Source of the DNA: an uncultured Prevotellaceae bacterium
Lineage (GTDB): Bacteria > Bacteroidota > Bacteroidia > Bacteroidales > Bacteroidaceae
Assembly: GCA_900315105.1 (NCBI GenBank)
Contig: OMXX01000015.1
Span: 1-64,000 of the forward strand
Direction of reading: 5' to 3'
DNA: 64,000 nt
Positions 25,669 through 35,572 of this stretch are shown here, piece after piece. The notes below the pieces were generated by a model. That model worked only from the letters and a program-made list of their open reading frames with translations. It was not told the origin of the DNA and did not search any database. Positions within the stretch are counted from its first letter, which is position 1; the number at the start of each line of letters is the position of its first letter. Made by a program: the position numbers and the translations under genes.

Positions 25669-26787
25669 TTACCAATTCATTAAATTCTTCAAGAACGGAA
25701 TCAGCTCAGATGCCATTTTATGATGCTGTGCCACACTTGGATGCCAGTCAGCGCCATAACCGAGGTCGCCTGTCTGGAAACTCATATCAAAGCGATAGAT
25801 TTCCTTATCACCTTTCTTGTGCGCTTCATTCATAACTTCATCCATAGTCTTCTTGGCAAGTATGAGAGCATCATCTCCCATCATAGAACCACTCAGAAGC
25901 ACTATTTTTGCCTTTGGATAATGGTCGCGCACCTGTTTAACAAGATTTACATATCCCTGCTTCAGAAGCTTTGGATCAGCACCCTTGGTACTTGTATCGT
26001 TAGTTCCGAGATTAATGCAAACAAGCTGCGGAGTATATCGGGAGAAATCCCAGTTCTCTGTTTTGTCATAGAGAAGAGTATGCGTATATTCCGTATTCAT
26101 ATTGATGGAATCACCCGTAACAGGACCGTCATAGCAACGATACACACCAATACCACTACGTGCCACTACCTGATGGATAGCACCAAGAGCCTGTGCCGTT
26201 AGGTTTGCATATGTATAGTAATGGTTGCATGTCTCATCCTGAAAATGGTCCGCACGATCTGTGTCCTCTACCCCATAGCCGCATGTAATGGAATTACCAA
26301 TAAACTCTATTTTTCTTTCTGGCATAGCAGGAGCCTCGAGCATCTTCGCATTCTCATCAAGTATGAAACCACGGAACTCTCCAATACGCTCATAGCCCTC
26401 AGTAACATACATAGCGTTCACCTCATGTCGTCCTTCAGGAAGGGCAGCTGCAAGAGATACGACAGAGTCACGCTCTGAGTTGAAACCCACCTTGAATGCC
26501 TTGCTACCATCTATACGCACCATGAAATAACCACTCTTCGGCTTGGCTATCATCTTTAGGGATGTACCGGTGAAGGCAGCACGAATCTGTACGCCTGGGA
26601 ATGTGAAAGAAGGCGATTGCGGATTACGGAAACTTACACGACCTACATACTGAATATTACCGTCTGTTGCTGGAATAATGTTACCTGACTGTTTGATTGT
26701 TGAAACATTCTGCGCTGAGACTGTCATTGTCATCATCGCGATAGAAAGACCTAACATAGCCTTCCCAAAGTTTTGCTTGTTTAGCAT
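25669..26787 (-). CDS. secreted CE2 acetyl-xylan esterase
   Basis: A 372-residue protein: signal peptide to about residue 25, a beta-sandwich N-terminal domain (to about 155) and an SGNH hydrolase domain with GNSIT (Ser166), NLGTND and DWHPSVAQHH. This is the CE2 layout. It removes acetyl groups from xylan, which opens the chain to xylanases. It lies 32 bases after the sensor kinase gene and next to the xylanase genes, which supports the role. Confidence 0.88.
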   Translation of the reverse strand: MLNKQNFGKAMLGLSIAMMTMTVSAQNVSTIKQSGNIIPATDGNIQYVGRVSFRNPQSPSFTFPGVQIRAAFTGTSLKMIAKPKSGYFMVRIDGSKAFKVGFNSERDSVVSLAAALPEGRHEVNAMYVTEGYERIGEFRGFILDENAKMLEAPAMPERKIEFIGNSITCGYGVEDTDRADHFQDETCNHYYTYANLTAQALGAIHQVVARSGIGVYRCYDGPVTGDSINMNTEYTHTLLYDKTENWDFSRYTPQLVCINLGTNDTSTKGADPKLLKQGYVNLVKQVRDHYPKAKIVLLSGSMMGDDALILAKKTMDEVMNEAHKKGDKEIYRFDMSFQTGDLGYGADWHPSVAQHHKMASELIPFLKNLMNW

Positions 26788-26819
26788 GTTGATTCTTAAT
26801 AGCGTTTTATTGTTAATTT

Positions 26820-29075
26820 TCAGTTATTTAAAGGCAGTTGGAATACAAACCTTGCACCATTCGTGTATGATGTGTCAAGATGAACGTCACCCTTGAGAAT
26901 GGTTGCAATAGTCTTGCAGATGCTAAGACCAAGTCCTGCTCCCTGCTTGAAGACATTGAGTTTGGTGAAACGCTCAAAAATATGCTCTGCCTCGTCGGCT
27001 GGCACACCAGTACCAGTATCGGTAACAGAGAACGTAATCATGCCAGGCTTCTCCGTTAATGAAGAATGCACGTGTATCTCACCTTTCTCCGTATGCTTGC
27101 AAGCATTGGTGAGGAAGTTTACGAGTACCTGCTGAATACGATGCTCATCCGACTTTATAGTATAGTCGTCATCCACGTCACTGGTATAGTACAATCTCAC
27201 ACCGTCAGGCAAGCGTATCTCTGCCGTCTTCATAGACTGTCGGCATACATCATTGCATCTCACGTCAGAAATTGTCACAAGGAACTGTCCTCGCTCCACA
27301 TCACCAATGCTGAGGATATCGTTCACAAGCATGATAAGCAGCTCTGAGTTATTCTGTATATACTTCACATACTCTTCCTTCTCCTGTGGCGTAACTACGT
27401 CATCTGGCATTGAGAGCAACTGCGAGAATCCTACCACGGCATTGAGCGGAGTACGAATCTCATGACTCACGTTCTGTACGAACATCGTCTTCAACTGGTC
27501 AGAACGCTCAGCCTTTTCCTTTGCCTCTCGAAGTTCATTCTGCGTATTCATCAGCTCCGTGGTGTCGATGGCGAAGATGTGAATCACATTATCGTCCTTA
27601 CCGAGCAGCACGAGCATCTCATGGAAGCATTGCAATTCCTTCATCTCGTATGAGAATCGTATCGCCTTCTTCTTTTCCCTCAAGCCTTCGGAAATATGAC
27701 GTATCAGCACCTCCGTAGATCCAGGATAAACATTCATCATTCCGTCGTATGCCACAGGCACATTCATCTTCTCCATATTCTTCTCAAAGGCGAGATTCAC
27801 CTTCAATGCCTTCAGATCCACTATTTCACCCTCTTCGTTGTAGATAAGCTCCCAACTACTGTAATTGAACGGAGCATTCTTGATGAGCGTGTCGTATCGT
27901 TCGGATGAATCCCACAAAGCCTTTTGCTTCTTGTAGAGGAAGAAAAATAGTGCCGTAAAACCTAAAAGGGCAAGCACGACAAGCAATAGGACCACAACAT
28001 GATACTCCTGCCATATCGTAGGTGGAAGGTTTACTATATTCCATTCTCCCTCATGTCCACGAGGGTCGAATCCATAGTGACTTAGCACCTGATAGTTTAC
28101 TGTAGGCTTATCTCTGGAAATGGTTACAAAAGGAATGTTACGAGGACTCTCTCCACGATCTATTACCGCACATACCATACTCTGTAAGGTATTCTTGAAT
28201 TCTTCATGGTTATATGACACGAAGCCTGCCGTCTGACAATCAGCATCCATCATCGTATAATAGATGCTATACATAAGACTGGACCTTTCCAACGAACGTC
28301 TGACACCAATGTATGGCATAGTACGGTCGTGCATATCAGACTTTGTATGCCAGTTGCAATATATGAAAGCTGTGGAATTCTTGTCTTTGCTATAAGCAAG
28401 AGAATAGAGGTTGCGATAGTTTATTTCACGAGGATGAAGAGGTGTGAAACTGTATCCCAGAGCCTTTGAAACCTTTTGCATGTTCAACTCTATCTCACGG
28501 GCAACGAATTCTTCTCCCGTAATGAAATAGAGATTCTTGACGTATGGCTGGTTCTTGCTGATGAGATCAATAGTCTCACTCATATACACAGGCGAATACA
28601 CGAATGTCATATTCTTTCCCCTTGCAAAGTTCTTCATAGGAATTCTATGAGTGCCAATCTTTGGCAACGAGTCACACACATAGTCTTTCGTGCATACATA
28701 GTTCAATTCTCCAAGAAGAACCATCGGCACATTAGGCCATGCCCTGTCAAAGTCATCAGCAAGAATGTAGTTTCCTGGACCGAATATCACGATAAGGTCC
28801 GGTCGCTTTGAAGAAAAATGATTAAATATTGTATTGGCTTGCTCATCATACTCCTTAACACTCCTGAAAGAAGAGTTTCGCATAACAGCCGACCATATCC
28901 TGAGATCTGGTCGGGTGTTCTCAAGCATGTGTATCGGTTCAAGGGTGTTTACTGCCCATGTGCCCGACATTGGGAATGGGCACACAACCAATACGTCTTT
29001 CTTGTCATTGGCAAGCAATGGCATTAAGAACACTATGCTTATTATCGTTAGTATGAACCTCTTCAAGTTGTGCAA
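26820..29075 (-). CDS. membrane sensor histidine kinase without receiver or DNA-binding domain
   Basis: A 751-residue protein. It has a signal/anchor, a periplasmic domain (about 25-350) that looks like an ABC-type substrate-binding fold (DVLVVCPFPMSGTWAV, DLIVIFGPGNY), one transmembrane helix (about 359-380), a PAS-like linker, HisKA with phospho-acceptor His538 (NVSHEIRTPLN), and HATPase_c with NFLTNACKHT, DTGTGVP and GAGLGLSI. In Prevotella and Bacteroides, xylan loci are usually run by hybrid kinases with a fused AraC domain; this one has neither that nor an adjacent response regulator. The start is a TTG at 29075: two in-frame stops lie just upstream and no ATG fits the signal peptide. 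Confidence 0.88.
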   Translation of the reverse strand: MHNLKRFILTIISIVFLMPLLANDKKDVLVVCPFPMSGTWAVNTLEPIHMLENTRPDLRIWSAVMRNSSFRSVKEYDEQANTIFNHFSSKRPDLIVIFGPGNYILADDFDRAWPNVPMVLLGELNYVCTKDYVCDSLPKIGTHRIPMKNFARGKNMTFVYSPVYMSETIDLISKNQPYVKNLYFITGEEFVAREIELNMQKVSKALGYSFTPLHPREINYRNLYSLAYSKDKNSTAFIYCNWHTKSDMHDRTMPYIGVRRSLERSSLMYSIYYTMMDADCQTAGFVSYNHEEFKNTLQSMVCAVIDRGESPRNIPFVTISRDKPTVNYQVLSHYGFDPRGHEGEWNIVNLPPTIWQEYHVVVLLLVVLALLGFTALFFFLYKKQKALWDSSERYDTLIKNAPFNYSSWELIYNEEGEIVDLKALKVNLAFEKNMEKMNVPVAYDGMMNVYPGSTEVLIRHISEGLREKKKAIRFSYEMKELQCFHEMLVLLGKDDNVIHIFAIDTTELMNTQNELREAKEKAERSDQLKTMFVQNVSHEIRTPLNAVVGFSQLLSMPDDVVTPQEKEEYVKYIQNNSELLIMLVNDILSIGDVERGQFLVTISDVRCNDVCRQSMKTAEIRLPDGVRLYYTSDVDDDYTIKSDEHRIQQVLVNFLTNACKHTEKGEIHVHSSLTEKPGMITFSVTDTGTGVPADEAEHIFERFTKLNVFKQGAGLGLSICKTIATILKGDVHLDTSYTNGARFVFQLPLNN

Positions 29076-29102
29076 GAATTATTACTTAACTGGGGTTGGT
29101 TG

Positions 29103-29110
29103 CAAAATTA
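29103..29110 (-). promoter_or_regulatory. sensor kinase -7 element
   Basis: TAATTTTG on the minus strand, about 28 bases before the TTG start; indicates the kinase-CE2-SDR unit can be transcribed apart from the GH genes. Confidence 0.5.
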
Positions 29111-29257
29111 ATAAAATTAATTCACAAAGTAGAATAAAATTACAAAAAAAGCAGTCTTTTAGTGTAAAAACACGTATATTGGTTCAAATATACAAAAAAC
29201 ATTCCCATCGACAAGCAAAATATCGATGGGAATGCGAATATCATATACGAATTATTA

Positions 29258-30283
29258 TTATCCTTCAATTGTCTGGATTGTACCGTCCTCATTGTAGTGA
29301 AGCTCTGCAACCTTCAATGAACGAAGGCTGTTCACACCACCTGATGGAGCTGAGTCGTGATGGAAGAGATACCACTTGCCCTTGAACTCAATGATTGAGT
29401 GGTGAGTTGTCCAACCAGCCTTTACAGGAGTGAGTACAACTCCCTTGTAAGTGAATGGGCCATAAGGGCTATCACCGACTGCATAGCAAATCATGTGAGT
29501 GTCACCTGTTGAATAAGAGAAATAGTACTTACCCTTATACTTGTGCATCCATGAAGCCTCGAAGAAACGATGTGGATCGTCTGCCTTCAATGGCTTGCCA
29601 TCTTCACCGAGAATGATTACAGGCTTTGGATCCTCAGCAAAACCAAGCATATCGTCAGCCAAACGTGCTACACGTGATGGAAGAGCGTCGGTCTCTGACT
29701 TCTTTGCTGGTACAATAGGATCTGTGTCTCCTGGAGGTGGAGCTGCAACACCTGACTCGTTGAATGAAATCTTATTGTCCTTGTACCACTGAAGCTGACC
29801 GCCCCAGATACCACCGAAGTAGAAATAGTACTTACCGTCCTCATCCTTGAACACAGCATAGTCGATAGAGTATGAACCATGCATAGGATCCTTCAAAGGA
29901 ACGAATGGACCTTCTGGCTTGTCTGATACGGCAATACCTGTACGGAAGATATCAGTCTTGTCCTTTGCTGGGAAATACATGAAATACTTGCCGTCCTTCT
30001 CCTGAACATCATTGTCCCAAAGCTGGTGGCTTGCCCATGGAATATCCTTGAGGTCAAGGATGCAACCATGATCCACGAGTTCCTTCTCACCACGGCATAC
30101 AGCCTCGAGGTCGTCAGTAGAGAACACGTGATAATCCTTCATCTCATACTCTGCGCCTGAGTCGTCATCACCTACACCGGCATCCCAGTCGTGAGATGGA
30201 TATATATACACTCTGCCATTCCAAACATGGACAGATGGGTCAGCCATATAGTCTTTTGGCCAAAGATAGAATTTTCCTTCCAT
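29258..30283 (-). CDS. GH43 family beta-xylosidase/arabinofuranosidase
   Basis: A 341-residue five-blade propeller glycosidase with the GH43 triad: base Asp15 (MADPSVHV), pKa-setting Asp141 (SIDYAVF) and acid Glu242 (FFEASWMH). No signal peptide, so it acts in the cytoplasm on imported xylo-oligosaccharides. It follows the GH10 gene by 120 bases on the same strand. A GH43/GH10/transporter set like this is known from the Prevotella bryantii xylanase cluster. Confidence 0.9.
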   Translation of the reverse strand: MEGKFYLWPKDYMADPSVHVWNGRVYIYPSHDWDAGVGDDDSGAEYEMKDYHVFSTDDLEAVCRGEKELVDHGCILDLKDIPWASHQLWDNDVQEKDGKYFMYFPAKDKTDIFRTGIAVSDKPEGPFVPLKDPMHGSYSIDYAVFKDEDGKYYFYFGGIWGGQLQWYKDNKISFNESGVAAPPPGDTDPIVPAKKSETDALPSRVARLADDMLGFAEDPKPVIILGEDGKPLKADDPHRFFEASWMHKYKGKYYFSYSTGDTHMICYAVGDSPYGPFTYKGVVLTPVKAGWTTHHSIIEFKGKWYLFHHDSAPSGGVNSLRSLKVAELHYNEDGTIQTIEG

Positions 30284-30403
30284 TGTTGTTATTGTTAATT
30301 AAAAATTTACTTTTTAAATGAAAAATGAATAACGGAATGCGGATTACCCGTTAAGGCTTCTGCGTTATTTTAATTTTTCACTTTTCATTTTACATGTTAT
30401 TGT

Positions 30404-31534
30404 TTAAAACTTGAACTTTCCATCGCGGTCGAATGGCAATGGGTAGTCTGTACGACCGGGGATTGGGAAATCATTCTTCCAAGAAGATGCATCCGTTACA
30501 CCCCAGAAAGTAACACGCTTCACGTTCTTTGAATACTTATTGACGATGTCAAAAAGCTGCTTGAAGCGATCCTGCCAAGGTTTCAACTGCTTCTTGGTTA
30601 TGCCATTCTTGTAAGGATCCTTCTCCGGTGAATACTGGAAACGGGTAGCCACATCGGCACCAGTATAAGGATTCGGGAGAATTGACATATCCGTCTCTGT
30701 TAGCTGAACGTCAACACCGGCATCAATGAATGCCTTGACTGATTTCTCATATTCTTCAAATTCTGGGAAATCCATACCGATATGAGTCTGCAAGCCTACA
30801 GCATCTATACGTATTCCCTTGCTCTTGAGACGCTGGATAACCTTTACCACAGTTGCACGCTTTCCAGGCTCAGCCATAGAATAGTCGTTGTAATAAAGCT
30901 CTGCATTAGGGTCGGCCTCCTGTGCACATTGGAAAGCCCAGTCGATATATTCCTCCCCCATAATCTTATAGAAGTCGCTGTTACGGTAAGAGCCATCGTC
31001 TTCGATACATTCGTTGGCTACATCATACCCCTTGATCTTTCCGCGGAAATGTCCATAGACGGTATTGATATAGTTACGCATATTCTCCTTGAGTTGTTCT
31101 TTGCTTACTAGACTTCCATCCTCATTGTGACAAATCCAACTTGCACACTGAGAGTGCCATATAGGAGCATGGCCTATAATTGCAAGATTATGCTTCTGCG
31201 CATACTCCACAAATTGATCGGCCAAAACAAAATCATAAATGCCTTTCTTCGGTGAAATAACCTCCGATTTCATGCAGTTTTCGGCAGTCACACAGTTAAA
31301 CTCACCCGGTACTACGCTCATCTCTATCTTCATCTGATCACGATTACCGACGAGCTTATAGCTTGGATCATTTAACTGATGCTCCGAAAGCCCCAAATCG
31401 GCAGCCACAAGCCATTGGTTGACTGTGGCGCCGATAAGGATATTTTCTGCAGGAATCAGTTTGCGAAGCTGCATGTTCTGGGCATTAATGCTGAGAGAGC
31501 AAAGCAACGCTGCCGATAAAAAAACTTTCTTCAT
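30404..31534 (-). CDS. GH10 endo-1,4-beta-xylanase
   Basis: A 376-residue secreted xylanase: signal peptide to about residue 18, then a single GH10 barrel with the acid/base Glu175 (DVANECIEDD) and the nucleophile Glu280 (VQLTETDMS). No carbohydrate-binding module is inserted. It cuts xylan or large xylo-oligosaccharides outside the inner membrane, producing substrate for the symporter encoded just upstream. Confidence 0.94.
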   Translation of the reverse strand: MKKVFLSAALLCSLSINAQNMQLRKLIPAENILIGATVNQWLVAADLGLSEHQLNDPSYKLVGNRDQMKIEMSVVPGEFNCVTAENCMKSEVISPKKGIYDFVLADQFVEYAQKHNLAIIGHAPIWHSQCASWICHNEDGSLVSKEQLKENMRNYINTVYGHFRGKIKGYDVANECIEDDGSYRNSDFYKIMGEEYIDWAFQCAQEADPNAELYYNDYSMAEPGKRATVVKVIQRLKSKGIRIDAVGLQTHIGMDFPEFEEYEKSVKAFIDAGVDVQLTETDMSILPNPYTGADVATRFQYSPEKDPYKNGITKKQLKPWQDRFKQLFDIVNKYSKNVKRVTFWGVTDASSWKNDFPIPGRTDYPLPFDRDGKFKF

Positions 31535-31581
31535 TCAGTTATAAATAACGTTCCGTTTGATTCCTAAATACGATGTTTTTT

Positions 31582-32979
31582 TTATTTATTTTTATGTCTT
31601 TCCTCAATTTCCTTGTTGATCTCGTCAAGTCTCTCATCTGTAAGAGGATACTTATAGATAAGGTATCCTACAACGATAAGGAGCATGGCAGGAATGATAC
31701 AAGTGAACCAAAGAATTGCATTTTGTGCTGTTGCAGAATAGTCTGCAAGTTTGATATAATATGCATTTACAGGTGCACTTATGAATGAAGCAAGGAATAC
31801 AACGATGAAGATACTGAGCACAAGCTGAAGGCACTTGTTAGCCTTGAACTCTGCAAACATCTCACCGTATGTTACCGGTTTCTCTGGTGTTGTAGCGATT
31901 CTTTCCTTACAGCCGGAGAAACAGAAAAGCAAAAGGAAGAAACCAACGATTGCGAAGATACATGTAACGACGAACCAAGCGTTAGGTGCTATAGGCAAGG
32001 CTGATGCCTCACTTGCCAAGTCGAAGCCAATCATTCCCATTACCAATGGAGTAATCCAACCTGCGATAGAGAAGCCTGCCTTAAAGGCAACACCTGCAAG
32101 AGCATTAACGGTAGCAGCAGGACGGTTTCCTGTACGGTATTCTGCCTCTGTGATTACCTCTGGAACAAGAGCCCACATAAGAGAACCGACGAGAAGACCT
32201 ACACCAGTCATTACCTTTGCTGTCTGAACGAGTGTATTGCAACTTTCTACATCAAAGAACTTACCTATGATATACAGGATGCAGAATCCTACAAAGCCGA
32301 TAGCAAGAAGCATGTAGTAAAGGCCCTTCTTACCCAGCCAGCTCTTCAACATTGGCAAAGATGGCAGGATAACGAAAGCAGGAATTGTACCAATAGCCAT
32401 GAAAATAGCCTGATTCCAGTTGATTGCTTCGTGAACTACCATAGCAAGACCGATAGGGAAACCTGCCTGAACTACAATCTGACCGATATTAGCACATACC
32501 ATACGGGTTGATGTAAGCTTGAGCACCTCATCGTTATCACGGGTCATACTTGCCATGATTGAGCCGTAAGGAATATTCACCACTGAATATATCATGCTAA
32601 GAACTGTATAGCTGACTGTAGCATATACAATCTTCATTGTTGTTGACCATTCAGCTGCCTGAGGAAGCATCAACAAACATGCTGCTACAGTAAGAGGAAT
32701 ACCACCGTAAAGAAGATAAGCACGGTACTTTCCTAACTTTGGATTACGATTATCAATATATCGTCCAACTACAGGACTCCAGAAACAGTCTATAAGTCGA
32801 ACTGAGAGAATAAGTCCGCTGACAAATGCAGGATTGATTTTCAAAACTGTAGTAAGGTAAAGCATCAAGTAGCATGCCACCGTCTGGAATATCAAATTCT
32901 GTGCCAAATCGCCCGATCCATAACCGATGCGCTGAGCCCATGATAGCTTGTAAAAGCCGTTTGATTCGTTTGTTGTCAT
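31582..32979 (-). CDS. GPH-family sugar:cation symporter
   Basis: A 465-residue inner-membrane protein with twelve helices, of the glycoside-pentoside-hexuronide family (SWAQRIGYGSGDLAQNLIFQ, VVGRYIDNRNPKLGKYRAYLLYGG, MIYSVVNIPYGSIMASMTRD). In this setting it likely imports xylo-oligosaccharides or aldouronic acids. It has its own promoter and is followed 47 bases later by the GH10 gene. Confidence 0.92.
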   Translation of the reverse strand: MTTNESNGFYKLSWAQRIGYGSGDLAQNLIFQTVACYLMLYLTTVLKINPAFVSGLILSVRLIDCFWSPVVGRYIDNRNPKLGKYRAYLLYGGIPLTVAACLLMLPQAAEWSTTMKIVYATVSYTVLSMIYSVVNIPYGSIMASMTRDNDEVLKLTSTRMVCANIGQIVVQAGFPIGLAMVVHEAINWNQAIFMAIGTIPAFVILPSLPMLKSWLGKKGLYYMLLAIGFVGFCILYIIGKFFDVESCNTLVQTAKVMTGVGLLVGSLMWALVPEVITEAEYRTGNRPAATVNALAGVAFKAGFSIAGWITPLVMGMIGFDLASEASALPIAPNAWFVVTCIFAIVGFFLLLFCFSGCKERIATTPEKPVTYGEMFAEFKANKCLQLVLSIFIVVFLASFISAPVNAYYIKLADYSATAQNAILWFTCIIPAMLLIVVGYLIYKYPLTDERLDEINKEIEERHKNK

Positions 32980-33023
32980 TTGATTGTGTAGAATTTATTT
33001 TTTATAGTTTAAAGATTTTCGTG

Positions 33024-33054
33024 CAAAGATAAGTATTTCTTTCTTATCTGCAAA
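33024..33054 (-). promoter_or_regulatory. symporter operon promoter
   Basis: Minus-strand TATCTTTG at 33024-33031 and TTTG at 33051-33054, 19 bases apart; 45 bases before the symporter start. Confidence 0.7.
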
Positions 33055-33110
33055 GTCAATATTGAAAAAAAATATTAAATTGAAACAAATTCGTAATATT
33101 TTTCAACATC

Positions 33111-33252
33111 GGCCCCTCACCTGCCCTATGGGCATCCTCTCCCCAAGGGGCGAGGAAAAAGTCACTATTTCAAATCACGACTTTACGCGAACAGAGGTAA
33201 TTTCCTCCTCGCCCCTTGGGGAGAGGGTGTCACGTAGTGACGGGTGAGGGGC
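33111..33252. repeat. 142-bp GC-rich terminal inverted repeat element
   Basis: Begins GGCCCCTCACC and ends GGGTGAGGGGCT. Inner arms include CTCTCCCCAAGGGGCGAGG and CCTCGCCCCTTGGGGAGAG. A close copy lies at 59380-59515. It has no coding capacity and lies between the GH67 and symporter genes. Confidence 0.85.
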
Positions 33253-33266
33253 TGTAGTGAGTCTTT

Positions 33267-35297
33267 TTACGGTAGCTTGTCAAACGGTGCCCTTGTATAG
33301 TTGTCTATAGGCAGGTTGTACTTCTGTAAATCCTCGAATTTATATTTAGGTGCAGGACTGTCAAGAGGCAGTTTCATGCCTGAGAACTGCTGGAAATACA
33401 GCAGACAGGCATCCCTCCACCACCACGCATCCTTTGCCTGACGGTCGAAGTTCAACTTCTGAGCTTCATAGCGCTCTGAATCCACGTATGGCTTCATCTG
33501 ATTCCAAATACGGGCAAATGCCTCTGCCTGACGCACACCTTGATCGTATGTATGGCATAATGCCTCCCACAGGGTCTCACCATTGTGCATCTTGTGATTC
33601 CAAGGCACATGATGGAACCAAAGCAGCAACTGCTCTGGACATTCATCCACCTTATTATATATATTGAACAAGGCATCTGGATATTGCCTTACATTCTGCG
33701 AACCATTCATAGTACGGTCAAAGCCGATTCCTGCCTTGTCTGCCTTGTGATAGTACTTTGGCTTCCAGTCCTCACGCCATCCCTTTGGATCACACCAAGG
33801 CTCAGGACCATAGTGATGACCTCCTGCAAAGATATGGTGAAGTCCGAGAGGCATCATATACCTAACTACCGCTTCCCTACTCTCCATAAGGACATCTGTC
33901 ATAGACTCAACGAATGCCTTATCCGTGGTATATGTCATTTTCAGCCACTCATCGGCTATCTGCTGCGGAGTGATAGCATCATTCCATGCCATCCTGCCAA
34001 AGGCATACCAGTTAACCTGTGTCATATCGCTTCCGCACCAGTTCCTCATATCGCCCACATTGGCAACACCTGCCACGGCATCATATTTCTTAACACGAGC
34101 ATGCTTCTTTACAACATCAAAGAACTCCTTCCACATACTTGCAAGGAAACACGTGTGGATGCTCTCACCTGTATATTCCTGTGTAATCTGGAACTCTGGC
34201 ATTACAGGTGTCTTTTCCAATGAGAAGAATAATGGAGATACCGGCTCACGTGGCTGAAAGTCTATAGGACCATTCTTTACCTGTATAATCACGTTCTCAC
34301 GGAACTGACCGTCAAGCGGCATAAACTCATCGTATGCCTGTGAAGCACGATCCGTACCCTTTGGAGAATACACGAAAGCACGCCACATAACTATTGGCTT
34401 AGGAGTATTAGCCGCATGTTTCGTTAAGCCAAAGCCCTTATTCAGGGCATCAGCAAGCATATTCGCACCATCGGCATGGTTTCTGCCATAATCCATAGGA
34501 CCTGGCTCTCCTTCAGAGTTTGCCTTCACGAGGAAACCGCCGAAGTCAGGAATCATCTTGTATATCTCAACACATTTCCTATTCCACCACTCCACGACTT
34601 TCTTGTCAAGTGGATCTGCGGTTTCCAAACCGCCGATAACCTTCGGTGTGGCAAAGTTGATTGAGAGGAACACCCTTATGCCGTATGGGCGCAAGGCGTC
34701 TGCAATACGCTTTGTCTCAGCGAGTTTCTTGGCATCAAGCATCAGCGGCTTGGCATTCACGTTGTTCAGCACAGTAGCATTGATACCAACCGAAGCACAC
34801 GCACGACCATATTCCTTAACAATCTCAAGGTCAGCCATACCACCTTCCTTCCAAAAGATACTCTTGCCCGAGAATCCGCGCTCTACAGTACCATTTGGAT
34901 TATCCCAATGGTTCAAAATACGGAGATTTGAAGTAGGTGAATCTGTCATGGTCTTAACAGTCTCTCCTGTCTGCTGCAACCTCAACAAAGTATATGCACC
35001 ATACAGAATTCCATTCTCTGTAGATGACGATACTGTAACGACACCATTATCATTACTGATGGAATATGTATCGTCCGTTGATTTACCTGTTAAAGAGAGA
35101 ATTACCTGTCCACCTTTCCAGTATTGCTTCAACTCATTTGTAGCGGTAGTAACAACTACCGATTTCTTTACTCCTTGTGTTCTGACATTTGCAGGAGCAT
35201 CATTCTTTGATATCCTGAGCCACAAAGAATGGCCATCTTCTGCCTTAGTCAGAGAGACTCCTAAAAAGAGTAACAATGTTAAATATAATTTCTTCAT
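33267..35297 (-). CDS. GH67 alpha-glucuronidase
   Basis: A 676-residue secreted or periplasmic enzyme: signal peptide to about residue 19, a small N-terminal beta domain, then the GH67 barrel (RILNHWDNPNGTVERGFSGKSIFW; FLSINFATPK; GFLVKANSEGEPGP) and a helical C-terminal domain (YHKADKAGIGFDRT, QYPDALFN). It removes 4-O-methylglucuronic acid from the end of xylo-oligosaccharides. It is the first gene of the minus-strand xylan locus. Confidence 0.94.
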   Translation of the reverse strand: MKKLYLTLLLFLGVSLTKAEDGHSLWLRISKNDAPANVRTQGVKKSVVVTTATNELKQYWKGGQVILSLTGKSTDDTYSISNDNGVVTVSSSTENGILYGAYTLLRLQQTGETVKTMTDSPTSNLRILNHWDNPNGTVERGFSGKSIFWKEGGMADLEIVKEYGRACASVGINATVLNNVNAKPLMLDAKKLAETKRIADALRPYGIRVFLSINFATPKVIGGLETADPLDKKVVEWWNRKCVEIYKMIPDFGGFLVKANSEGEPGPMDYGRNHADGANMLADALNKGFGLTKHAANTPKPIVMWRAFVYSPKGTDRASQAYDEFMPLDGQFRENVIIQVKNGPIDFQPREPVSPLFFSLEKTPVMPEFQITQEYTGESIHTCFLASMWKEFFDVVKKHARVKKYDAVAGVANVGDMRNWCGSDMTQVNWYAFGRMAWNDAITPQQIADEWLKMTYTTDKAFVESMTDVLMESREAVVRYMMPLGLHHIFAGGHHYGPEPWCDPKGWREDWKPKYYHKADKAGIGFDRTMNGSQNVRQYPDALFNIYNKVDECPEQLLLWFHHVPWNHKMHNGETLWEALCHTYDQGVRQAEAFARIWNQMKPYVDSERYEAQKLNFDRQAKDAWWWRDACLLYFQQFSGMKLPLDSPAPKYKFEDLQKYNLPIDNYTRAPFDKLP

Positions 35298-35300
35298 GAA

Positions 35301-35310
35301 ACCGATCGGT
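35301..35310. promoter_or_regulatory. perfect 10-bp palindrome in the GH67 leader
   Basis: ACCGATCGGT lies between the GH67 promoter and its ATG. It could be a repressor site. The half-site CGGT recurs at 35429, but this is short. Confidence 0.35.
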
Positions 35311-35326
35311 CTTAATTATTCAGGTA

Positions 35327-35334
35327 CAAAGATA
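35327..35334 (-). promoter_or_regulatory. GH67 -7 element
   Basis: TATCTTTG on the minus strand, about 30 bases before the ATG. Confidence 0.6.
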
Positions 35335-35450
35335 ATAAAAAATATCCGAAAAACAAGATATTTTATCACATATTTACATATAAACACCTAAAATATAAAT
35401 CAAAATGTAAGTTTTTCGACCATTTCATCGGTCTTTCCGTCTAAAATTTG

Positions 35451-35458
35451 TATCTTTG
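35451..35458 (+). promoter_or_regulatory. -7 element for the 122-residue gene
   Basis: TATCTTTG, leaving a leader of about 110 bases that is G/T-rich at first (35470-35510). Confidence 0.55.
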
Positions 35459-35572
35459 CAAATAAAAAAGTTTGGTGTTGGATGTTTGGTGATGGGTATT
35501 GGTGGACAGTCAAAAACTCTAAACCAAAAACTATAAACTTTACCTCCTAAACTCAAAATAAGACATAAATAT

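Noticed and set aside
26820..29075. Hybrid two-component regulator (HTCS)
   Set aside because: The protein ends after the HATPase domain (FVFQLPLNN) with no receiver or AraC domain, and no such domains follow in another frame.
33111..33252. CRISPR array or intact insertion sequence
   Set aside because: There are no regularly spaced direct repeats, spacers or transposase gene. The structure is a single inverted repeat element.
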